Assembly: GCF_019048065.1 (NCBI RefSeq)
Contig: NZ_CP077291.1
Location: 4,588,001 to 4,652,000 of the forward strand
DNA: 64,000 bases
Direction of reading: 5' to 3'
Source: Citrobacter farmeri
GTDB lineage: Bacteria; Pseudomonadota; Gammaproteobacteria; Enterobacterales; Enterobacteriaceae
Positions within the stretch are counted from its first letter, which is position 1. Each line of letters begins with the position of its first letter. Of this stretch, positions 11,404 through 21,680 are shown one piece after another. The notes under the pieces are model-generated. The model ran no database searches and was not told where the DNA came from. It worked only from the letters and a program-made list of their open reading frames with translations. A program made the translations under genes and the position numbers.

Positions 11404-11591
11404 TGACTATCAGCGATATCCTGCAAATCATCGTTGTTTGCGCACTGATTTTCTTCCCGCTGGGGTATCTGGCGCGTCATTCACTACGCCGGATCAGTAA
11501 CACGACCCGGCTGTTATTTGCAAAACCTCGTTATGTTAAACCGGCCGGAACATTGCGCCGCACGGTGATTTCCAGGGCAACGAAAAAATGA
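11400..11591 (+). CDS. bcsF: Cellulose biosynthesis membrane protein BcsF
   Basis: 63-aa single-pass inner-membrane protein: an N-terminal helix ([19 protein letters not shown]), then a basic cytoplasmic tail that recruits BcsE in the known system. The start is the ATG at 11400, which overlaps the bcsE stop by 4 bp; the upstream extension lies inside bcsE and is not used. Its end overlaps the start of bcsG by 4 bp, so the three genes are one coupled unit. Confidence 0.93.
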   Translation: MMTISDILQIIVVCALIFFPLGYLARHSLRRISNTTRLLFAKPRYVKPAGTLRRTVISRATKK

Positions 11592-13267
11592 CTCAACAAA
11601 CGCAAAACGCATCACTGCCTTCACCACTCTGGCAATACTGGCGCGGCCTTTCTGGCTGGAACTTCTATTTTCTGGTGAAGTTCGGCCTGCTCTGGGCGGG
11701 CTATCTTAATTTTCACCCACTGCTGAACCTGGTCTTTATGGCATTCCTGCTGATGCCTATTCCACGTTACAGCCTGCATCGCATTCGTCACTGGATTGCC
11801 ATTCCGATCGGTTTTGGTCTGTTCTGGCACGACACCTGGCTGCCTGGCCCGGAAAGCATTATGAGCCAGGGCTCACAGGTTGCGGGTTTTAGCACGGACT
11901 ATTTACTGGATCTTGCCACCCGCTTTATCAACTGGCAGATGATTGGCGCGGTGTTTGTCCTGCTGGTCGCGTGGCTGTTTTTATCGCAATGGATTCGGAT
12001 TACCGTCTTCGTGGTAGCGATTCTGGTCTGGCTGAACGTCCTGACGCTGGCAGGCCCCAGTTTCTCTCTGTGGCCAGCGGGCCAACCAACGACCACGGTG
12101 ACCACCACGGGCGGTACGGCGGCACAAACGGTCGCAACCGCCGAAGGAGCGCCGGTCGTCGGTGATATCCCGGCACAGACCGCGCCGCCGACCTCGGCGA
12201 ATCTCAATGCGTGGTTGAACACGTTCTACAACGCGGAAGCCAAGCGCAAAACACCTTTCCCGTCAGCGCTTCCTGCGGATGCGCAGCCTTTTGAGCTGCT
12301 GGTCATCAATATCTGCTCCCTCTCATGGTCCGATATTGAAGCCGCAGGACTGATGTCGCACCCGCTGTGGTCGCATTTTGATATTCAGTTTAAGCACTTC
12401 AATTCTGCCACCTCCTATAGCGGCCCGGCGGCGATTCGCCTGTTACGCGCCAGTTGCGGACAGCCCTCGCACACCAACCTGTACCAACCGGCAGGCAACG
12501 AATGCTATCTGTTTGATAACCTGTCAAAACTGGGTTTCACGCAGCATCTGATGATGGGGCATAACGGCGAGTTCGGCGGCTTCCTGAAAGAGGTTCGTGA
12601 AAACGGCGGAATGCAGGCTGAGCTGATGGATCAGAAAGGCTTACCTGCGCCGCTGTTGGGCTTTGATGGTTCCCCGGTTTATGACGACACCGCGGTGCTG
12701 CAACGCTGGATGGAGACCACGGAGAAAGATAAAGATTCCCGTAGCGCCACCTTCTACAACACGCTGCCACTCCACGACGGTAACCACTATCCGGGCGTCA
12801 GCAAAACGGCGGATTACAAAGCCCGCGCACAGAAATTCTTTGATGAGCTGGATGCCTTCTTCACCGAACTGGAGAAATCGGGGCGTAAGGTGATGGTTGT
12901 CGTGGTGCCTGAACATGGCGGCGCGCTGAAAGGAGACAGAATGCAGGTCTCTGGTCTACGTGATATCCCGAGCCCGTCAATTACGAACGTCCCGGCAGGG
13001 GTGAAATTCTTCGGCATGAAAGCGCCGCATCAGGGTGCGCCGATTGTCATTAACCAGCCAAGCAGCTACCTGGCGATTTCTGACCTGGTGGTGCGCGTAC
13101 TTGACGGTAAGATCTTCACCGAAGACAGCGTGGACTGGGCGAAACTCACCAGCAACCTGCCGCAGACGGCGGCGGTTTCGGAAAACGCCAACGCGGTCGT
13201 TATCCAGTATCAGGACAAACCGTACGTCCGTCTGAACGGTGGCGATTGGGTGCCGTATCCGCAGTAA
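11588..13267 (+). CDS. bcsG: Cellulose phosphoethanolamine transferase BcsG
   Basis: Inner-membrane enzyme that moves phosphoethanolamine from phosphatidylethanolamine to cellulose. 559 aa. There are four to five N-terminal transmembrane helices (to about residue 160), a Thr/Pro/Ala-rich linker, then a periplasmic zinc-dependent alkaline-phosphatase-fold domain. Visible metal/nucleophile regions are [10 protein letters not shown] (with the Ser nucleophile near 278) and [15 protein letters not shown] strong terminator follows. With bcsE and bcsF it predicts production of modified (pEtN) cellulose. Confidence 0.96.
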   Translation: MTQQTQNASLPSPLWQYWRGLSGWNFYFLVKFGLLWAGYLNFHPLLNLVFMAFLLMPIPRYSLHRIRHWIAIPIGFGLFWHDTWLPGPESIMSQGSQVAGFSTDYLLDLATRFINWQMIGAVFVLLVAWLFLSQWIRITVFVVAILVWLNVLTLAGPSFSLWPAGQPTTTVTTTGGTAAQTVATAEGAPVVGDIPAQTAPPTSANLNAWLNTFYNAEAKRKTPFPSALPADAQPFELLVINICSLSWSDIEAAGLMSHPLWSHFDIQFKHFNSATSYSGPAAIRLLRASCGQPSHTNLYQPAGNECYLFDNLSKLGFTQHLMMGHNGEFGGFLKEVRENGGMQAELMDQKGLPAPLLGFDGSPVYDDTAVLQRWMETTEKDKDSRSATFYNTLPLHDGNHYPGVSKTADYKARAQKFFDELDAFFTELEKSGRKVMVVVVPEHGGALKGDRMQVSGLRDIPSPSITNVPAGVKFFGMKAPHQGAPIVINQPSSYLAISDLVVRVLDGKIFTEDSVDWAKLTSNLPQTAAVSENANAVVIQYQDKPYVRLNGGDWVPYPQ

Positions 13268-13273
13268 CGAAAA

Positions 13274-13300
13274 AGGCCGCAAGGATCGCCCTTGCGGCCT
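13274..13300 (+). terminator. Terminator after bcsG
   Basis: Perfect 11-bp stem AGGCCGCAAGG / CCTTGCGGCCT with a 5-base loop, 6 bp after the bcsG stop. An A-run precedes it, so it may also work leftwards on read-through from the ldr region. Confidence 0.8.
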
Positions 13301-13348
13301 GGTTCGGGCGCATGTTGCCACTGCGGCAGGCAGACGCCCATCAGCGCA

Positions 13349-13456
13349 TTACTTCCTGCTACGTAGCCAGTTCACAGCCATACCCGCAATGATACCGGCA
13401 ATGGCTGGAGCTGCTAAATCGTGCCAGAAGGCAATGCCTAACTGAGTCAGCGTCAT
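13349..13456 (-). CDS. ldrD: Type I toxin, Ldr family (LdrD-like)
   Basis: A 35-codon ORF reading MTLTQLGIAFWHDLAAP then AIAGIIAGMAVNWLRSRK. It matches the 35-aa Ldr toxins of E. coli (conserved FWHDLAAP, a hydrophobic helix, and a W-R-x-R-K end). Ldr peptides insert in the inner membrane and halt growth when their antisense RNA is absent. The locus is the same as ldrD in E. coli (between bcsG and yhjV). An antisense RNA with a clear promoter and terminator is encoded just upstream on the other strand. Identification is strong from sequence and place; toxicity is inferred. Confidence 0.9.
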   Translation of the reverse strand: MTLTQLGIAFWHDLAAPAIAGIIAGMAVNWLRSRK

Positions 13457-13469
13457 ATCGCCGGCTGTG

Positions 13470-13498
13470 TTGCAATGGCAACCGTTCGCGGCTATTCT
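13470..13498 (+). promoter_or_regulatory. Promoter of Rdl antisense RNA
   Basis: TTGCAA (13470-13475), a 17-bp spacer, then TATTCT (13493-13498). This is near consensus for sigma-70. It points away from ldrD into its leader region. Confidence 0.75.
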
Positions 13499-13504
13499 TG
13501 ATTT

Positions 13505-13572
13505 GTTGAGGATCAAGTTAGCCCCCGTTTTGTTGCCAGGTTTAGACCAAACAACGTGCGGGGGTTTTCTCT
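13505..13572 (+). ncRNA. rdlD: RdlD-like antisense RNA
   Basis: About 68 nt from the predicted start after the TATTCT box to a GC-rich terminator (stem CCCCCG at 13522-13527 with CGGGGG at 13559-13564, then TTTT). The length agrees with the 66-nt Rdl RNAs of E. coli. It is complementary to the upstream leader of the ldrD message, where Rdl is known to block translation. Exact ends are inferred. Confidence 0.75.
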
Positions 13573-13801
13573 TTCCAGCAACCGATGCCGCCAGGGATCA
13601 AGCCCCCGCAACGTTGCGCCTCACCGGGAAAACCCGGCTTGTGGCTGATTCTACGGTAACCCGCCTTGCCCGACATCCAACACGTTTTCGCTTTGCGTGA
13701 CGCCTCGCAATCAGCCAACTGGCAGAGACCCACACTCTTCTGTAGAATTGCGTCCCCTCGCGGTCATTAAGCCGTGACGGCTCTTTTTGGCAGGGGACTC
13801 C

Positions 13802-15100
13802 ATGCAGCACGACACATCACCACTTTCCACTCACCACGCATCCGGCAAACCGGGATCGCAGACTTTACCGTTTACCCGCTACGACTTTGGCTGGGTATTA
13901 CTGTGCATTGGCATGGCGATTGGCGCAGGAACGGTATTAATGCCGGTACAGATTGGGTTGAAAGGCATCTGGGTTTTTATCACTGCCTCTCTGATTGCCT
14001 ACCCTGCCACCTGGATCGTGCAGGATATCTACCTGAAAACGCTCTCCGAGAGCGAAACCTGCAACGACTATACCGATGTCATCAGCCATTACCTGGGGAA
14101 AAACTGGGGTGTCTTCCTTGGCGTCATCTACTTCCTGATGATTATCCACGGCATATTTATTTACTCGCTTTCCGTGGTGTTCGACAGCGCATCGTATATC
14201 CGCACCTTCGGCCTGACTGACGCCGACCTTTCGCAGTCGTTGCTCTATAAAGTGACGATTTTTGCGGCTCTGGTGGCGATCGCCTCCGGCGGCGAGAAGT
14301 TGCTTTTTAAAATCTCCGGCCCGATGGTAGTGGTGAAAGTCGGTATCATTGTGGTGTTTGGGCTGGCGATGATCCCCCACTGGAACTTGAGCAATATCAC
14401 CGCCTTTCCGGAGGCCCCGGTGTTCTTTCGCGACGTGTTGCTCACGATCCCCTTCTGCTTCTTTTCGGCGGTCTTCATTCAGGTTCTCAACCCGATGAAT
14501 ATTGCCTATCGCAAGCGTGAAGCGGACAGAGTGCTGGCCACCCGCATGGCGATTCGCACCCACCGCATCAGCTACATCACGCTCATCGCGGTGATCCTGT
14601 TCTTCTCCTTCTCGTTCACCTTCTCTATCACCCACGAGGAAGCGGTCTCCGCCTTTGAACAAAACATTTCCGCACTGGCGTTAGCTGCGCAGGTCATTCC
14701 GGGCCCGATTATCCACGTCACCTCGACGGTACTGAATATCTTTGCCGTACTGACCGCGTTCTTTGGGATCTACCTGGGATTTCACGAGGCAATGAAGGGG
14801 ATTATTTTGAATGTCCTGGGTCGCGTCGTTAACGTCGGGAAAATTCCTTCGCGCGTGATTACGTTAGGGATCTGCGCGTTTATCGTCACCACGCTGGTGA
14901 TCTGGGTTTCGTTTCGCGTCTCCGTGCTGGTGTTCTTCCAGTTGGGCAGCCCACTGTACGGCATCGTCTCTTGCCTTATCCCATTCTTCCTGATTTATAA
15001 AGTCGCTCCACTGGAAAAACTGCGCGGTCTGAAAACCTGGCTGATTTTGCTGTACGGGATCCTGCTGTGCCTGTCGCCGCTGCTGAAACTGATTGAATAG
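13802..15100 (+). CDS. yhjV: Putative amino-acid permease YhjV (HAAAP family)
   Basis: Inner-membrane symporter of the hydroxy/aromatic amino acid permease family (relatives: SdaC, TdcC). 432 aa from the ATG at 13802 (MQHDTS...), which has AGGGGA 6 bases ahead; an upstream TTG in frame is less likely. About 11 transmembrane helices are visible, starting with [20 protein letters not shown], the signature first helix of this family. The substrate is not known from sequence. It stands alone between the ldr locus and dppF, with a terminator shared with dpp. Confidence 0.9.
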   Translation: MQHDTSPLSTHHASGKPGSQTLPFTRYDFGWVLLCIGMAIGAGTVLMPVQIGLKGIWVFITASLIAYPATWIVQDIYLKTLSESETCNDYTDVISHYLGKNWGVFLGVIYFLMIIHGIFIYSLSVVFDSASYIRTFGLTDADLSQSLLYKVTIFAALVAIASGGEKLLFKISGPMVVVKVGIIVVFGLAMIPHWNLSNITAFPEAPVFFRDVLLTIPFCFFSAVFIQVLNPMNIAYRKREADRVLATRMAIRTHRISYITLIAVILFFSFSFTFSITHEEAVSAFEQNISALALAAQVIPGPIIHVTSTVLNIFAVLTAFFGIYLGFHEAMKGIILNVLGRVVNVGKIPSRVITLGICAFIVTTLVIWVSFRVSVLVFFQLGSPLYGIVSCLIPFFLIYKVAPLEKLRGLKTWLILLYGILLCLSPLLKLIE

Positions 15101-15109
15101 AAAGAAAAA

Positions 15110-15137
15110 GCCCGAGAGCGTAACCGCATCCTCGGGC
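15110..15137. terminator. Bidirectional terminator yhjV / dppF
   Basis: Stem GCCCGAG / CTCGGGC between two convergent genes, with an A-rich run on the yhjV side giving a T-run for leftward transcripts. Confidence 0.65.
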
Positions 15138-15154
15138 CTGGAGAAGTGACGAAT

Positions 15155-16168
15155 TTACGCTACGGGTTTCTGCGTATTTTCATCCTGGTCAACCGCGAAA
15201 CAGGCGACCAGTTGACCGCTATAGTCTTTCAGCTGCGGCTGCAACTGGGTGCAGGGTCCGAAGCGGCGACGGCAGCGGGCGTTGAAGGCACAGCCTGGCG
15301 GTGGATTCAGCGGGCTGGGTAGCTCACCGGTCAGCTTGATGCGCTCGCGACGCTCGTCCGGATTCAGACGCGGCGTGGCGGAGAGCAACGCCTGAGTGTA
15401 CGGATGGCGCGGGTTGTTGAAGATCTGGTCCTTCGTCCCTTTCTCCACGCAACGGCCTAAGTACATCACCATCACTTCATCAGCAATATGCTCAACCACC
15501 GACAGGTCGTGAGAGATGAAGACGTAAGACAGCCCCAGTTCCTGCTGCAAATCCATCATCAGGTTCAGCACCTGCGCACGGACAGAAACATCGAGAGCGG
15601 AGACCGGTTCATCAGCAATCACCACATCCGGATCCAACATCAGACCACGGGCGATGGCAATACGCTGGCGCTGCCCGCCGGAGAACATATGGGGATAGCG
15701 GTCGTAGTGCTCGGTTTTCAGCCCCACTTTCGCCATCATCGCCAACGCTTTTTCACGGCGCTGCTCTTTGCTGAGCGAAGTGTTGATCAGCAGGGGCTCT
15801 TCCAGAATCTGTCCCACTTTCTTACGCGGGTTCAACGAACCATATGGGTTCTGGAACACAATCTGGATTTTCTGCCGACGCAGTTTCTGCGCATGCGGAT
15901 CGTGCTTAAGCAGATCCTGCCCCTGGTAATACAGCTCACCGCCCGTCGGGGTTTCAATCATCGTCAACAGACGGCCTAGCGTGGATTTCCCGCAGCCGGA
16001 CTCACCCACCACCGCCAGCGTTTTGCCACGTTCAAGGGTAAAGGATACCCCGTCGAGCGCTTTCACCAGACGTTCCGGGGAGAAAATCCCCTTCTTCACC
16101 GGATAGTGTTTTTTCAGGTCGATCGCCTGCAACAACGGTTGTTGCGAGGTGGCCTCATGCGTACTCAT
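15155..16168 (-). CDS. dppF: Dipeptide ABC transporter ATPase DppF
   Basis: One of two ATPases driving dipeptide (and haem/ALA) import through DppBC. 337 aa. Walker [10 protein letters not shown], signature [14 protein letters not shown], Walker B VVIADEP, and the C-terminal oligopeptide-transporter extension with a Cys-rich Fe-S-like motif ([15 protein letters not shown]). The ATG overlaps the dppD stop by 4 bp. Last gene of dppABCDF. Confidence 0.96.
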   Translation of the reverse strand: MSTHEATSQQPLLQAIDLKKHYPVKKGIFSPERLVKALDGVSFTLERGKTLAVVGESGCGKSTLGRLLTMIETPTGGELYYQGQDLLKHDPHAQKLRRQKIQIVFQNPYGSLNPRKKVGQILEEPLLINTSLSKEQRREKALAMMAKVGLKTEHYDRYPHMFSGGQRQRIAIARGLMLDPDVVIADEPVSALDVSVRAQVLNLMMDLQQELGLSYVFISHDLSVVEHIADEVMVMYLGRCVEKGTKDQIFNNPRHPYTQALLSATPRLNPDERRERIKLTGELPSPLNPPPGCAFNARCRRRFGPCTQLQPQLKDYSGQLVACFAVDQDENTQKPVA

Positions 16169-17148
16169 AGTGTGGGCCTCCCGGCATCATCGAGTGGGTA
16201 ATGGCATTTCGACTGGCGACCGCCATCCAGCTGGGCCAGTTCAGGTTCTTCACTGCGGCATTTGTCCGTCGCATAGGGGCAACGCGGGTTCAGCAGACAG
16301 CCCATCGGGCGGTCATATTTCCCCGGCACCACACCTGGCAGCGAGGCCAGTCGCGCTTTATCCTGAGCGAACTCCGGCAGCGCACGTAATAACGCCTGGG
16401 TATAAGGGTGACGCGGTGCGCGGAAGATATCGCGCGCCGCCCCCGTTTCCACCACCTGACCGGCGTACATCACAATGATTTTGTGCGCCGCTTCCGCCAC
16501 CAGCGCCAGGTCATGAGTGATGAGCACCAGCGCCATGTTCTCTTTCTGCTGCAGTTCCAACAGCAGTTCGATGATTTGCGCCTGGATGGTCACGTCCAAC
16601 GCCGTCGTCGGTTCATCGGCAATCAACAGCTTAGGCCGGCAGGCAATCGCCATCGCGATCATCACACGCTGGCTCATCCCACCGGAAAGCTGGTGCGGAT
16701 ACACATCCAGACGCGAGGCCGGATCGGGGATCCCCACCTGGTTCAGCAGGTCAATTGCCCGCTGGCGACGGGTTTTCTTGTTGCCGCCCTGATGTACCTT
16801 GATCGCTTCCATAATCTGGAAACCGACGGTATAGCACGGATTCAGGCTGGTCATCGGGTCCTGGAAAATCATCGCCACTTCGGCACCGACCAGGTTGCGT
16901 CGCTCTTTCTCAGAGATACGCTTCAGGTCCTGACCGTTAAACAGCAGGTTCTCTGCCATCACGCGACCCGGATAATCGATCAGCCCCATAATCGCCAGCG
17001 AACTCACCGATTTTCCTGAGCCTGACTCACCGACAATACCGACCACTTCACCCTGATTCACACTGTAGCTGATGCGGTCTACGGCGCGGAATTCGGAACC
17101 CACATCGCCGAAATGCACCGATAATTTATCTACATTTAATAACGCCAT
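16165..17148 (-). CDS. dppD: Dipeptide ABC transporter ATPase DppD
   Basis: Partner ATPase of DppF. 327 aa, with Walker A GESGSGKS, signature LSGGMSQRV, Walker B LLIADEPT, and a C-terminal cysteine cluster ([15 protein letters not shown]) that in this subfamily can hold an iron-sulphur cluster. It follows dppC by 10 bp. Confidence 0.96.
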   Translation of the reverse strand: MALLNVDKLSVHFGDVGSEFRAVDRISYSVNQGEVVGIVGESGSGKSVSSLAIMGLIDYPGRVMAENLLFNGQDLKRISEKERRNLVGAEVAMIFQDPMTSLNPCYTVGFQIMEAIKVHQGGNKKTRRQRAIDLLNQVGIPDPASRLDVYPHQLSGGMSQRVMIAMAIACRPKLLIADEPTTALDVTIQAQIIELLLELQQKENMALVLITHDLALVAEAAHKIIVMYAGQVVETGAARDIFRAPRHPYTQALLRALPEFAQDKARLASLPGVVPGKYDRPMGCLLNPRCPYATDKCRSEEPELAQLDGGRQSKCHYPLDDAGRPTL

Positions 17149-17158
17149 CTCGAACCTC

Positions 17159-18061
17159 TTACTGCTTCAGTTTGGGATCGAGCGCGTCACGCAGACCGTC
17201 ACCCATCAGGTTAAATGCCAGCACCGTCAGCAGGATCGCCAGACCCGGGAAGGTCACGACCCACCAGGCGCTTTGTGCGAACTGCAACACATCAGCGAGC
17301 ATGGTGCCCCACTCCGGTGTTGGCGGTTGCGCACCCATGCCCAGGAAGCCAAGCGCGGCCATATCGAGAATGGCGTTAGAGAAACCGAGCGACGCCTGAA
17401 CGATCAGCGGCGCAAGGCAGTTCGGGAAGATGTTAATAAACATCTGGCGCATTGCGCCGGCACCCGCCACGCGGGAAGCGGTCACGTAATCACGATTGAC
17501 CTCAACCAGCACGGCGGCCCGCGTCAGTCGCACATAGTGCGGCAGCGCTACGAACGTCAGCGCCAACGCGGCGTTACCAATCGAAGGACCGAATACCGCC
17601 ACCAGCACCAACGCGAGCAGCAGGCTCGGCAGCGCCAGCATGATATCGACGATACGCATAATGATGTTATCAATGATACCGCCAAAGTACCCGGCAACCA
17701 GGCCCAGCACGACCCCCATCACCAGTGACAGCACCACTACCAGGCAGCCCACCAGCAGTGATAACCGTGCGCCGTACATCAGGCGCGACAGAATATCGCG
17801 ACCCACGTCGTCAGTGCCTAACAGATGCGCTATGCTGCCGCCGTCCTGCCAGGCAGGCGGTGCCAGCAGGGTATCGCGGAACTGGTCAGCCGGGTTATAC
17901 GGCGCCAGGACATTGGCAAATACCGCAATCAGGATCATGATCGCGACGTACACCAGTCCTACCACTGCGCCCTTGTTGCGTTTAAAATAGTGCCAGAACT
18001 CCTGCATCGGCGTCATCGGCACCGGTGCAGCAATAACTTTATTTTCAGTAACCTGTGACAT
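17159..18061 (-). CDS. dppC: Dipeptide ABC transporter permease DppC
   Basis: Inner-membrane permease, 300 aa, about six transmembrane helices. It has an N-terminal OppC-type segment ([16 protein letters not shown]) and the ATPase-contact EAA loop around [20 protein letters not shown]. It pairs with DppB, 9 bp upstream in the operon. Confidence 0.96.
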   Translation of the reverse strand: MSQVTENKVIAAPVPMTPMQEFWHYFKRNKGAVVGLVYVAIMILIAVFANVLAPYNPADQFRDTLLAPPAWQDGGSIAHLLGTDDVGRDILSRLMYGARLSLLVGCLVVVLSLVMGVVLGLVAGYFGGIIDNIIMRIVDIMLALPSLLLALVLVAVFGPSIGNAALALTFVALPHYVRLTRAAVLVEVNRDYVTASRVAGAGAMRQMFINIFPNCLAPLIVQASLGFSNAILDMAALGFLGMGAQPPTPEWGTMLADVLQFAQSAWWVVTFPGLAILLTVLAFNLMGDGLRDALDPKLKQ

Positions 18062-18070
18062 GATGGCCCC

Positions 18071-19090
18071 TTACTTCTTATGACGAATACGCGGGTTCAC
18101 CACGCCGTACAGCAGGTCGACCAGCAGGTTGACGAGAATAATCATCGTCGCCACCAGTAACACCCCACCCTGTACAACCGGATAATCGCGACGTTGCAGC
18201 GCATCAATCAGCCAGCGCCCAAGGCCAGGCCACGAGAAAATGGTTTCGGTCAGAATAGCGCCCGCCAGCAGCGTACCGACCTGCAGACCAATCACGGTCA
18301 CCACCGGCAGCATGGCGTTACGCAACGCGTGAATGATGATGACGCGCATACGCGTCAACCCTTTGGCGCGCGCGGTACGGATGTAATCTTCACCCAGTAC
18401 TTCCAGCATCGACGAACGGGTCATACGCACTATTACCGCCAGAGGGATGGTACCGAGCACCATTGCAGGCAGGATCATATGCGCCACGGCATCAATGAAG
18501 TTCCCCTCTTCCCCCCAGATCGCCGTATCTATCAGCATAAAGCCGGTCAGTGGGTTAGAGTCATCAAGGAACACCATATCGCTGACGCGCCCGGAGACAG
18601 GGGTCAGGTTGAGCTGTACAGAGACCAACATGATCAACATCATGCCCCACCAGAAGATAGGCATGGAGTAACCGGTCAGCGCCAGGCCAACAGCGGTATG
18701 ATCGAAAATAGAACCGCGCTTAACAGCAGCGAGAACGCCCACGGGAATGCCCACGGCGGTGGCGAAAATCATGGCGCAGACACCCAGTTCCAGCGTCGCT
18801 TTAAAGCGAGGCACGAACTCGTCCCACACCGGTAAACGGCTTTTCAGCGAGATGCCTAAATCACCATGCATAACCCCCCAAATGTAATGGAGGTACTGCT
18901 GCCACATCGGCTTATCGAGACCGAGTTCAGCCAACAGTTGAGCATGACGCTCAGGGGAGATACCACGCTCACCCGCCATGATCATCACCGGATCGCCGGG
19001 GATCATATGGACAAAGGCAAAGGTGAGAAGGGTGATACCGATAAACGTGGGGATGACGAGTCCCAAACGTCGGAGAATGAACTGCAACAT
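18071..19090 (-). CDS. dppB: Dipeptide ABC transporter permease DppB
   Basis: Inner-membrane permease of the BPD transporter family, 339 aa, about six helices. It begins MLQFILRRLGLVIPTF, typical of DppB/OppB, and its EAA loop is near YIRTARAKGLTRMRVIIIHALRN. A 160-bp gap with two hairpins separates it from dppA, so its expression is probably lower than that of the binding protein. Confidence 0.96.
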   Translation of the reverse strand: MLQFILRRLGLVIPTFIGITLLTFAFVHMIPGDPVMIMAGERGISPERHAQLLAELGLDKPMWQQYLHYIWGVMHGDLGISLKSRLPVWDEFVPRFKATLELGVCAMIFATAVGIPVGVLAAVKRGSIFDHTAVGLALTGYSMPIFWWGMMLIMLVSVQLNLTPVSGRVSDMVFLDDSNPLTGFMLIDTAIWGEEGNFIDAVAHMILPAMVLGTIPLAVIVRMTRSSMLEVLGEDYIRTARAKGLTRMRVIIIHALRNAMLPVVTVIGLQVGTLLAGAILTETIFSWPGLGRWLIDALQRRDYPVVQGGVLLVATMIILVNLLVDLLYGVVNPRIRHKK

Positions 19091-19150
19091 AACCCGGATT
19101 CTCTCTCATGACACACGGCCTGGAACCGTGAGTCTGTATTGCTCACAAAT

Positions 19151-19230
19151 CTTATCCCCTCCTCAATGAGAAGGGGATAAAGCATTACTGCCGGGGGCAC
19201 TACGCGAACCGACTTAACGGTGCGTAGTGC
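19151..19230 (-). terminator. Paired stem-loops between dppA and dppB
   Basis: Two hairpins in the intergenic gap: TTATCCCCT/AGGGGATAA (about 19152-19180) and a 9-bp perfect stem GCACTACGC/GCGTAGTGC (19197-19205 with 19222-19230). No T-run follows. They more likely protect the 3' end of dppA mRNA or cause partial termination than end transcription fully. Confidence 0.6.
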
Positions 19231-19250
19231 GCGCCTGGCGTTGCTTTTAA

Positions 19251-20858
19251 TTATTCGACTGAGACGTTTTCGAAGTGGTGTTTACCTAATGGATCAACCA
19301 CATAGCCTTTGACTTCTTTACGCACTGGCTCATACACGGTGGAGTGAGCCACGATCAGCGCCGGAGCCTGGTCATGCATCACAACCTGAGCCTGTTTGTA
19401 GAGCTCAATACGCTTGTTGTGGTCGTCGGTCGCACGCGCCGGTTGAATCAGATCTTCAAACGGCTTGTAGCACCAGCGAGAGTAGTTGGAGCCGTCTTTC
19501 GCCGCAGCGCAGCTGAACAGGGTCGCGAAGAAGTTATCCGGATCCCCGTTATCGCCGGTCCAGCCCATCATTACTGCCTGATGCTCACCCGCTTTGGCGC
19601 GTTTCAGATACTCGCCCCACTCGTAGGTCACGATCTTGGCCTGAACGCCAATCTTCGCCCAGTCGGCCTGAACCATTTCGGCCATACGGCGCGCGTTCGG
19701 GTTGTACGGACGCTGTACTGGCATTGCCCACAGTTCAACGGTAAAGCCTTTATCCTGACCCGCTTCTTTCAGCAGGGCTTTCGCTTTCTCAGGATCGTAG
19801 GTGTAGTCTTTCACGTCGTCGTTATAGCCCCACATGGTTGGCGGGATCAGATTCTTCGCAGCAACGCCTGCGCCCTGATAAACGGCTTTGATGATCGCGT
19901 CTTTGTTCACCGCGTAGGTCAGCGCCTGACGAACTTTTACGTCATCAAACGGTTTCTTTTCGGTATTGAAAGAGAGGTAACCGACGTTCAGACCCGCCTG
20001 CTCCATCAGGTTGATGTTTTTGTCCTGCTTCATGCGCGCGATGTCAGCCGGGTTCGGGTACGGCATCACCTGGCACTCGTTCTTCTGCAGTTTAGCGTAA
20101 CGCACGGAAGCGTCAGGCGTGATGGAGAAGACCAGACGGTCGATCTGCGGCTTGGTGCCCCAGTAGCCTTCGAACGCTTTGTAGAGAATACGGGAGTCTT
20201 TCTGGTACTGCTGCAACTGGAACGGACCGGTACCGATTGGGTTCAGATCCACTTTTTCCGGCGAACCGGCTTTCAGCATATTGTCAGCATATTCTTTAGA
20301 AAGAATAGAGGCGAAATCCATCGCCAGATCGGCGAGGAACGGCGCTTCCGGACGCGTCAGCACGAACTGAACGGTTTTGTCGTCCACTTTCTTCACTTCA
20401 CTGATCAGGTCTTGCAGGCCCATGCCTTCAAAGTATTCATAGCTACCGCCGGATACTTTGTGGTACGGGTTTTGTGCGTTTTTCTGACGGTCGAAAGAGA
20501 ACACCACGTCATCGGCGTTGAAATCACGCGTCGGTTTGAACTCTTTATTGTCCTGCCACTTCACGCCCTGACGCAGGTGGAAGGTGTAGGTTTTACCGTC
20601 TTCACTGATTTCCCACTTCTCAGCGAGGCCCGGAACCACTTCAGTCGTGCCGGTTTTGAATTCGACCAGACGGTTATAGATAGGTACTGAGCTGGCGTCA
20701 TAGGTTGTACCAGAGGTAAACAGCTGCGGGTTAAACCCTTCAGGAGAACCTTCTGAACAATAAACCAGAGTTTTAGCCTGTACACTTGCTGCGACAGTCA
20801 TAGCCACAAGGCTCAGACCAAGCTTCAGCATCCCTGACTTCTTCAAGGAAATACTCAT
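19251..20858 (-). CDS. dppA: Periplasmic dipeptide-binding protein DppA
   Basis: Substrate-binding protein for dipeptides, also used for haem and peptide chemotaxis in relatives. 535 aa from the ATG at 20858 (MSISLKKSGMLKLG...), the same length as in E. coli. The frame extends 14 codons upstream but through the untranslated leader. Signal peptide cleaved after SVQA, then KTLVYCSEGSPEGFNP, the start of SBP family 5. It heads the operon and carries a CA-rich leader that fits GcvB control. Confidence 0.97.
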   Translation of the reverse strand: MSISLKKSGMLKLGLSLVAMTVAASVQAKTLVYCSEGSPEGFNPQLFTSGTTYDASSVPIYNRLVEFKTGTTEVVPGLAEKWEISEDGKTYTFHLRQGVKWQDNKEFKPTRDFNADDVVFSFDRQKNAQNPYHKVSGGSYEYFEGMGLQDLISEVKKVDDKTVQFVLTRPEAPFLADLAMDFASILSKEYADNMLKAGSPEKVDLNPIGTGPFQLQQYQKDSRILYKAFEGYWGTKPQIDRLVFSITPDASVRYAKLQKNECQVMPYPNPADIARMKQDKNINLMEQAGLNVGYLSFNTEKKPFDDVKVRQALTYAVNKDAIIKAVYQGAGVAAKNLIPPTMWGYNDDVKDYTYDPEKAKALLKEAGQDKGFTVELWAMPVQRPYNPNARRMAEMVQADWAKIGVQAKIVTYEWGEYLKRAKAGEHQAVMMGWTGDNGDPDNFFATLFSCAAAKDGSNYSRWCYKPFEDLIQPARATDDHNKRIELYKQAQVVMHDQAPALIVAHSTVYEPVRKEVKGYVVDPLGKHHFENVSVE

Positions 20859-21429
20859 TCTTCTGCTCCAAATGTGATGTTGTTGTTTTACCCTTTGCAA
20901 TGGGTTTGCACCGCCTGGCCTTTTTTGTTTTTTAACCGGCTGGGTCGGCGTTAAGAGGTGGGGATTCCTTTCACATAAACGACTGAGTAGCAGTGCGGAT
21001 TCTCCATGAAATGCCCCTCATGCCCTACAATCTGTCAACAGAATGTGAAAACGTCAATACAGGTAACCATGATTTACAACAACGGTGAGAATTAGCAAAC
21101 AAAGATTAAAAAAACTTCAGGTGGGTATTTTCAGCAGAGAAATTTATGCTACGCCCTGAATGCCAGAATAAACCCCTTAATATTTAGCAACATTTGGTGA
21201 TTAACAATTGTGCAGAATAAAAAAAATTTCTGACGAAATGGTGCATATCTGAGCGATAAATCCCACGAACGTTAAAGCGCACAGCGGAAAATGCTAGCGC
21301 CAGCCATAAGTAACGCAAAAAAAGATCCAGGCATAGATAAAAAAAGACAATGGAATATGTCACAAAATCGTTAGCAAATAGTGAGAAGTGATGCGCATTT
21401 TCTGTAGCAGAAATTAAGGTCGCTCGCAG
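20859..21429 (-). promoter_or_regulatory. dppA upstream region
   Basis: Non-coding, AT-rich stretch that must hold the dppA promoter and a long leader. TTGACG and TTGACA hexamers occur on the minus strand near 21034-21052, about 180 bases before the start codon, but I cannot settle which is used. No gene is supported here. Confidence 0.5.
20873..20887 (-). promoter_or_regulatory. Probable GcvB small-RNA target in dppA leader
   Basis: Read on the minus strand the leader has AAAACAACAACATCACA about 15-30 bases before the ATG. GcvB is known to repress dppA in E. coli and Salmonella by pairing its GU-rich loop with such a CA-rich stretch. The match is by eye; the gcvB gene is not in the window. 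Confidence 0.65.
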
Positions 21430-21515
21430 GCTGGATAAGGTATCTGCATCGCCATCCGGCAATACCAGAAATGATGCAACGAATTGCCTGATGGCGCTTC
21501 GCTTATCAGGCCTAC
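21430..21515. repeat. Two REP (PU) elements forming a BIME
   Basis: Two inverted-repeat units of the enterobacterial REP type: one around 21430-21460 (GCTGGAT...ATCCGGC with a GCATCGCC core) and one at 21486-21511 (GCCTGAT, GGCGCTTCGC, ATCAGGC). They lie at the end of the proK repeat transcript. Confidence 0.75.
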
Positions 21516-21517
21516 AA

Positions 21518-21680
21518 ATGCAAAAAACCCTGCTCATTGAGCAGGGTTTCAAATTTGGTCGGTGATAGAGGATGACTCACCACTTCGTGGCTCGCCCTAC
21601 GGGCCGTTGCTGCGCAACGTTCTCTCGCTCCGCTCGAGTCGAACCTCTGCCCCCGGAGGTTCTCATCCTCTCGGCTCTGA
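21518..21680 (-). repeat. proK-tail tandem repeat, distal copy (163 bp)
   Basis: Distal unit of a two-copy tandem array. On the minus strand it carries the last 18 nt of the tRNA-Pro including CCA (21556-21573) followed by a terminator (21522-21549) nearly identical to the tRNA's own. I count 4 substitutions against the neighbouring copy in 163 bp. The rest folds into a multi-hairpin element like that described for the proximal copy. Confidence 0.9.

Noticed and set aside
19344..20690. 448-codon plus-strand frame antisense to dppA
   Set aside because: Shadow of the highly expressed dppA; rich in H, R and V as expected for an antisense frame, with no recognisable domain.
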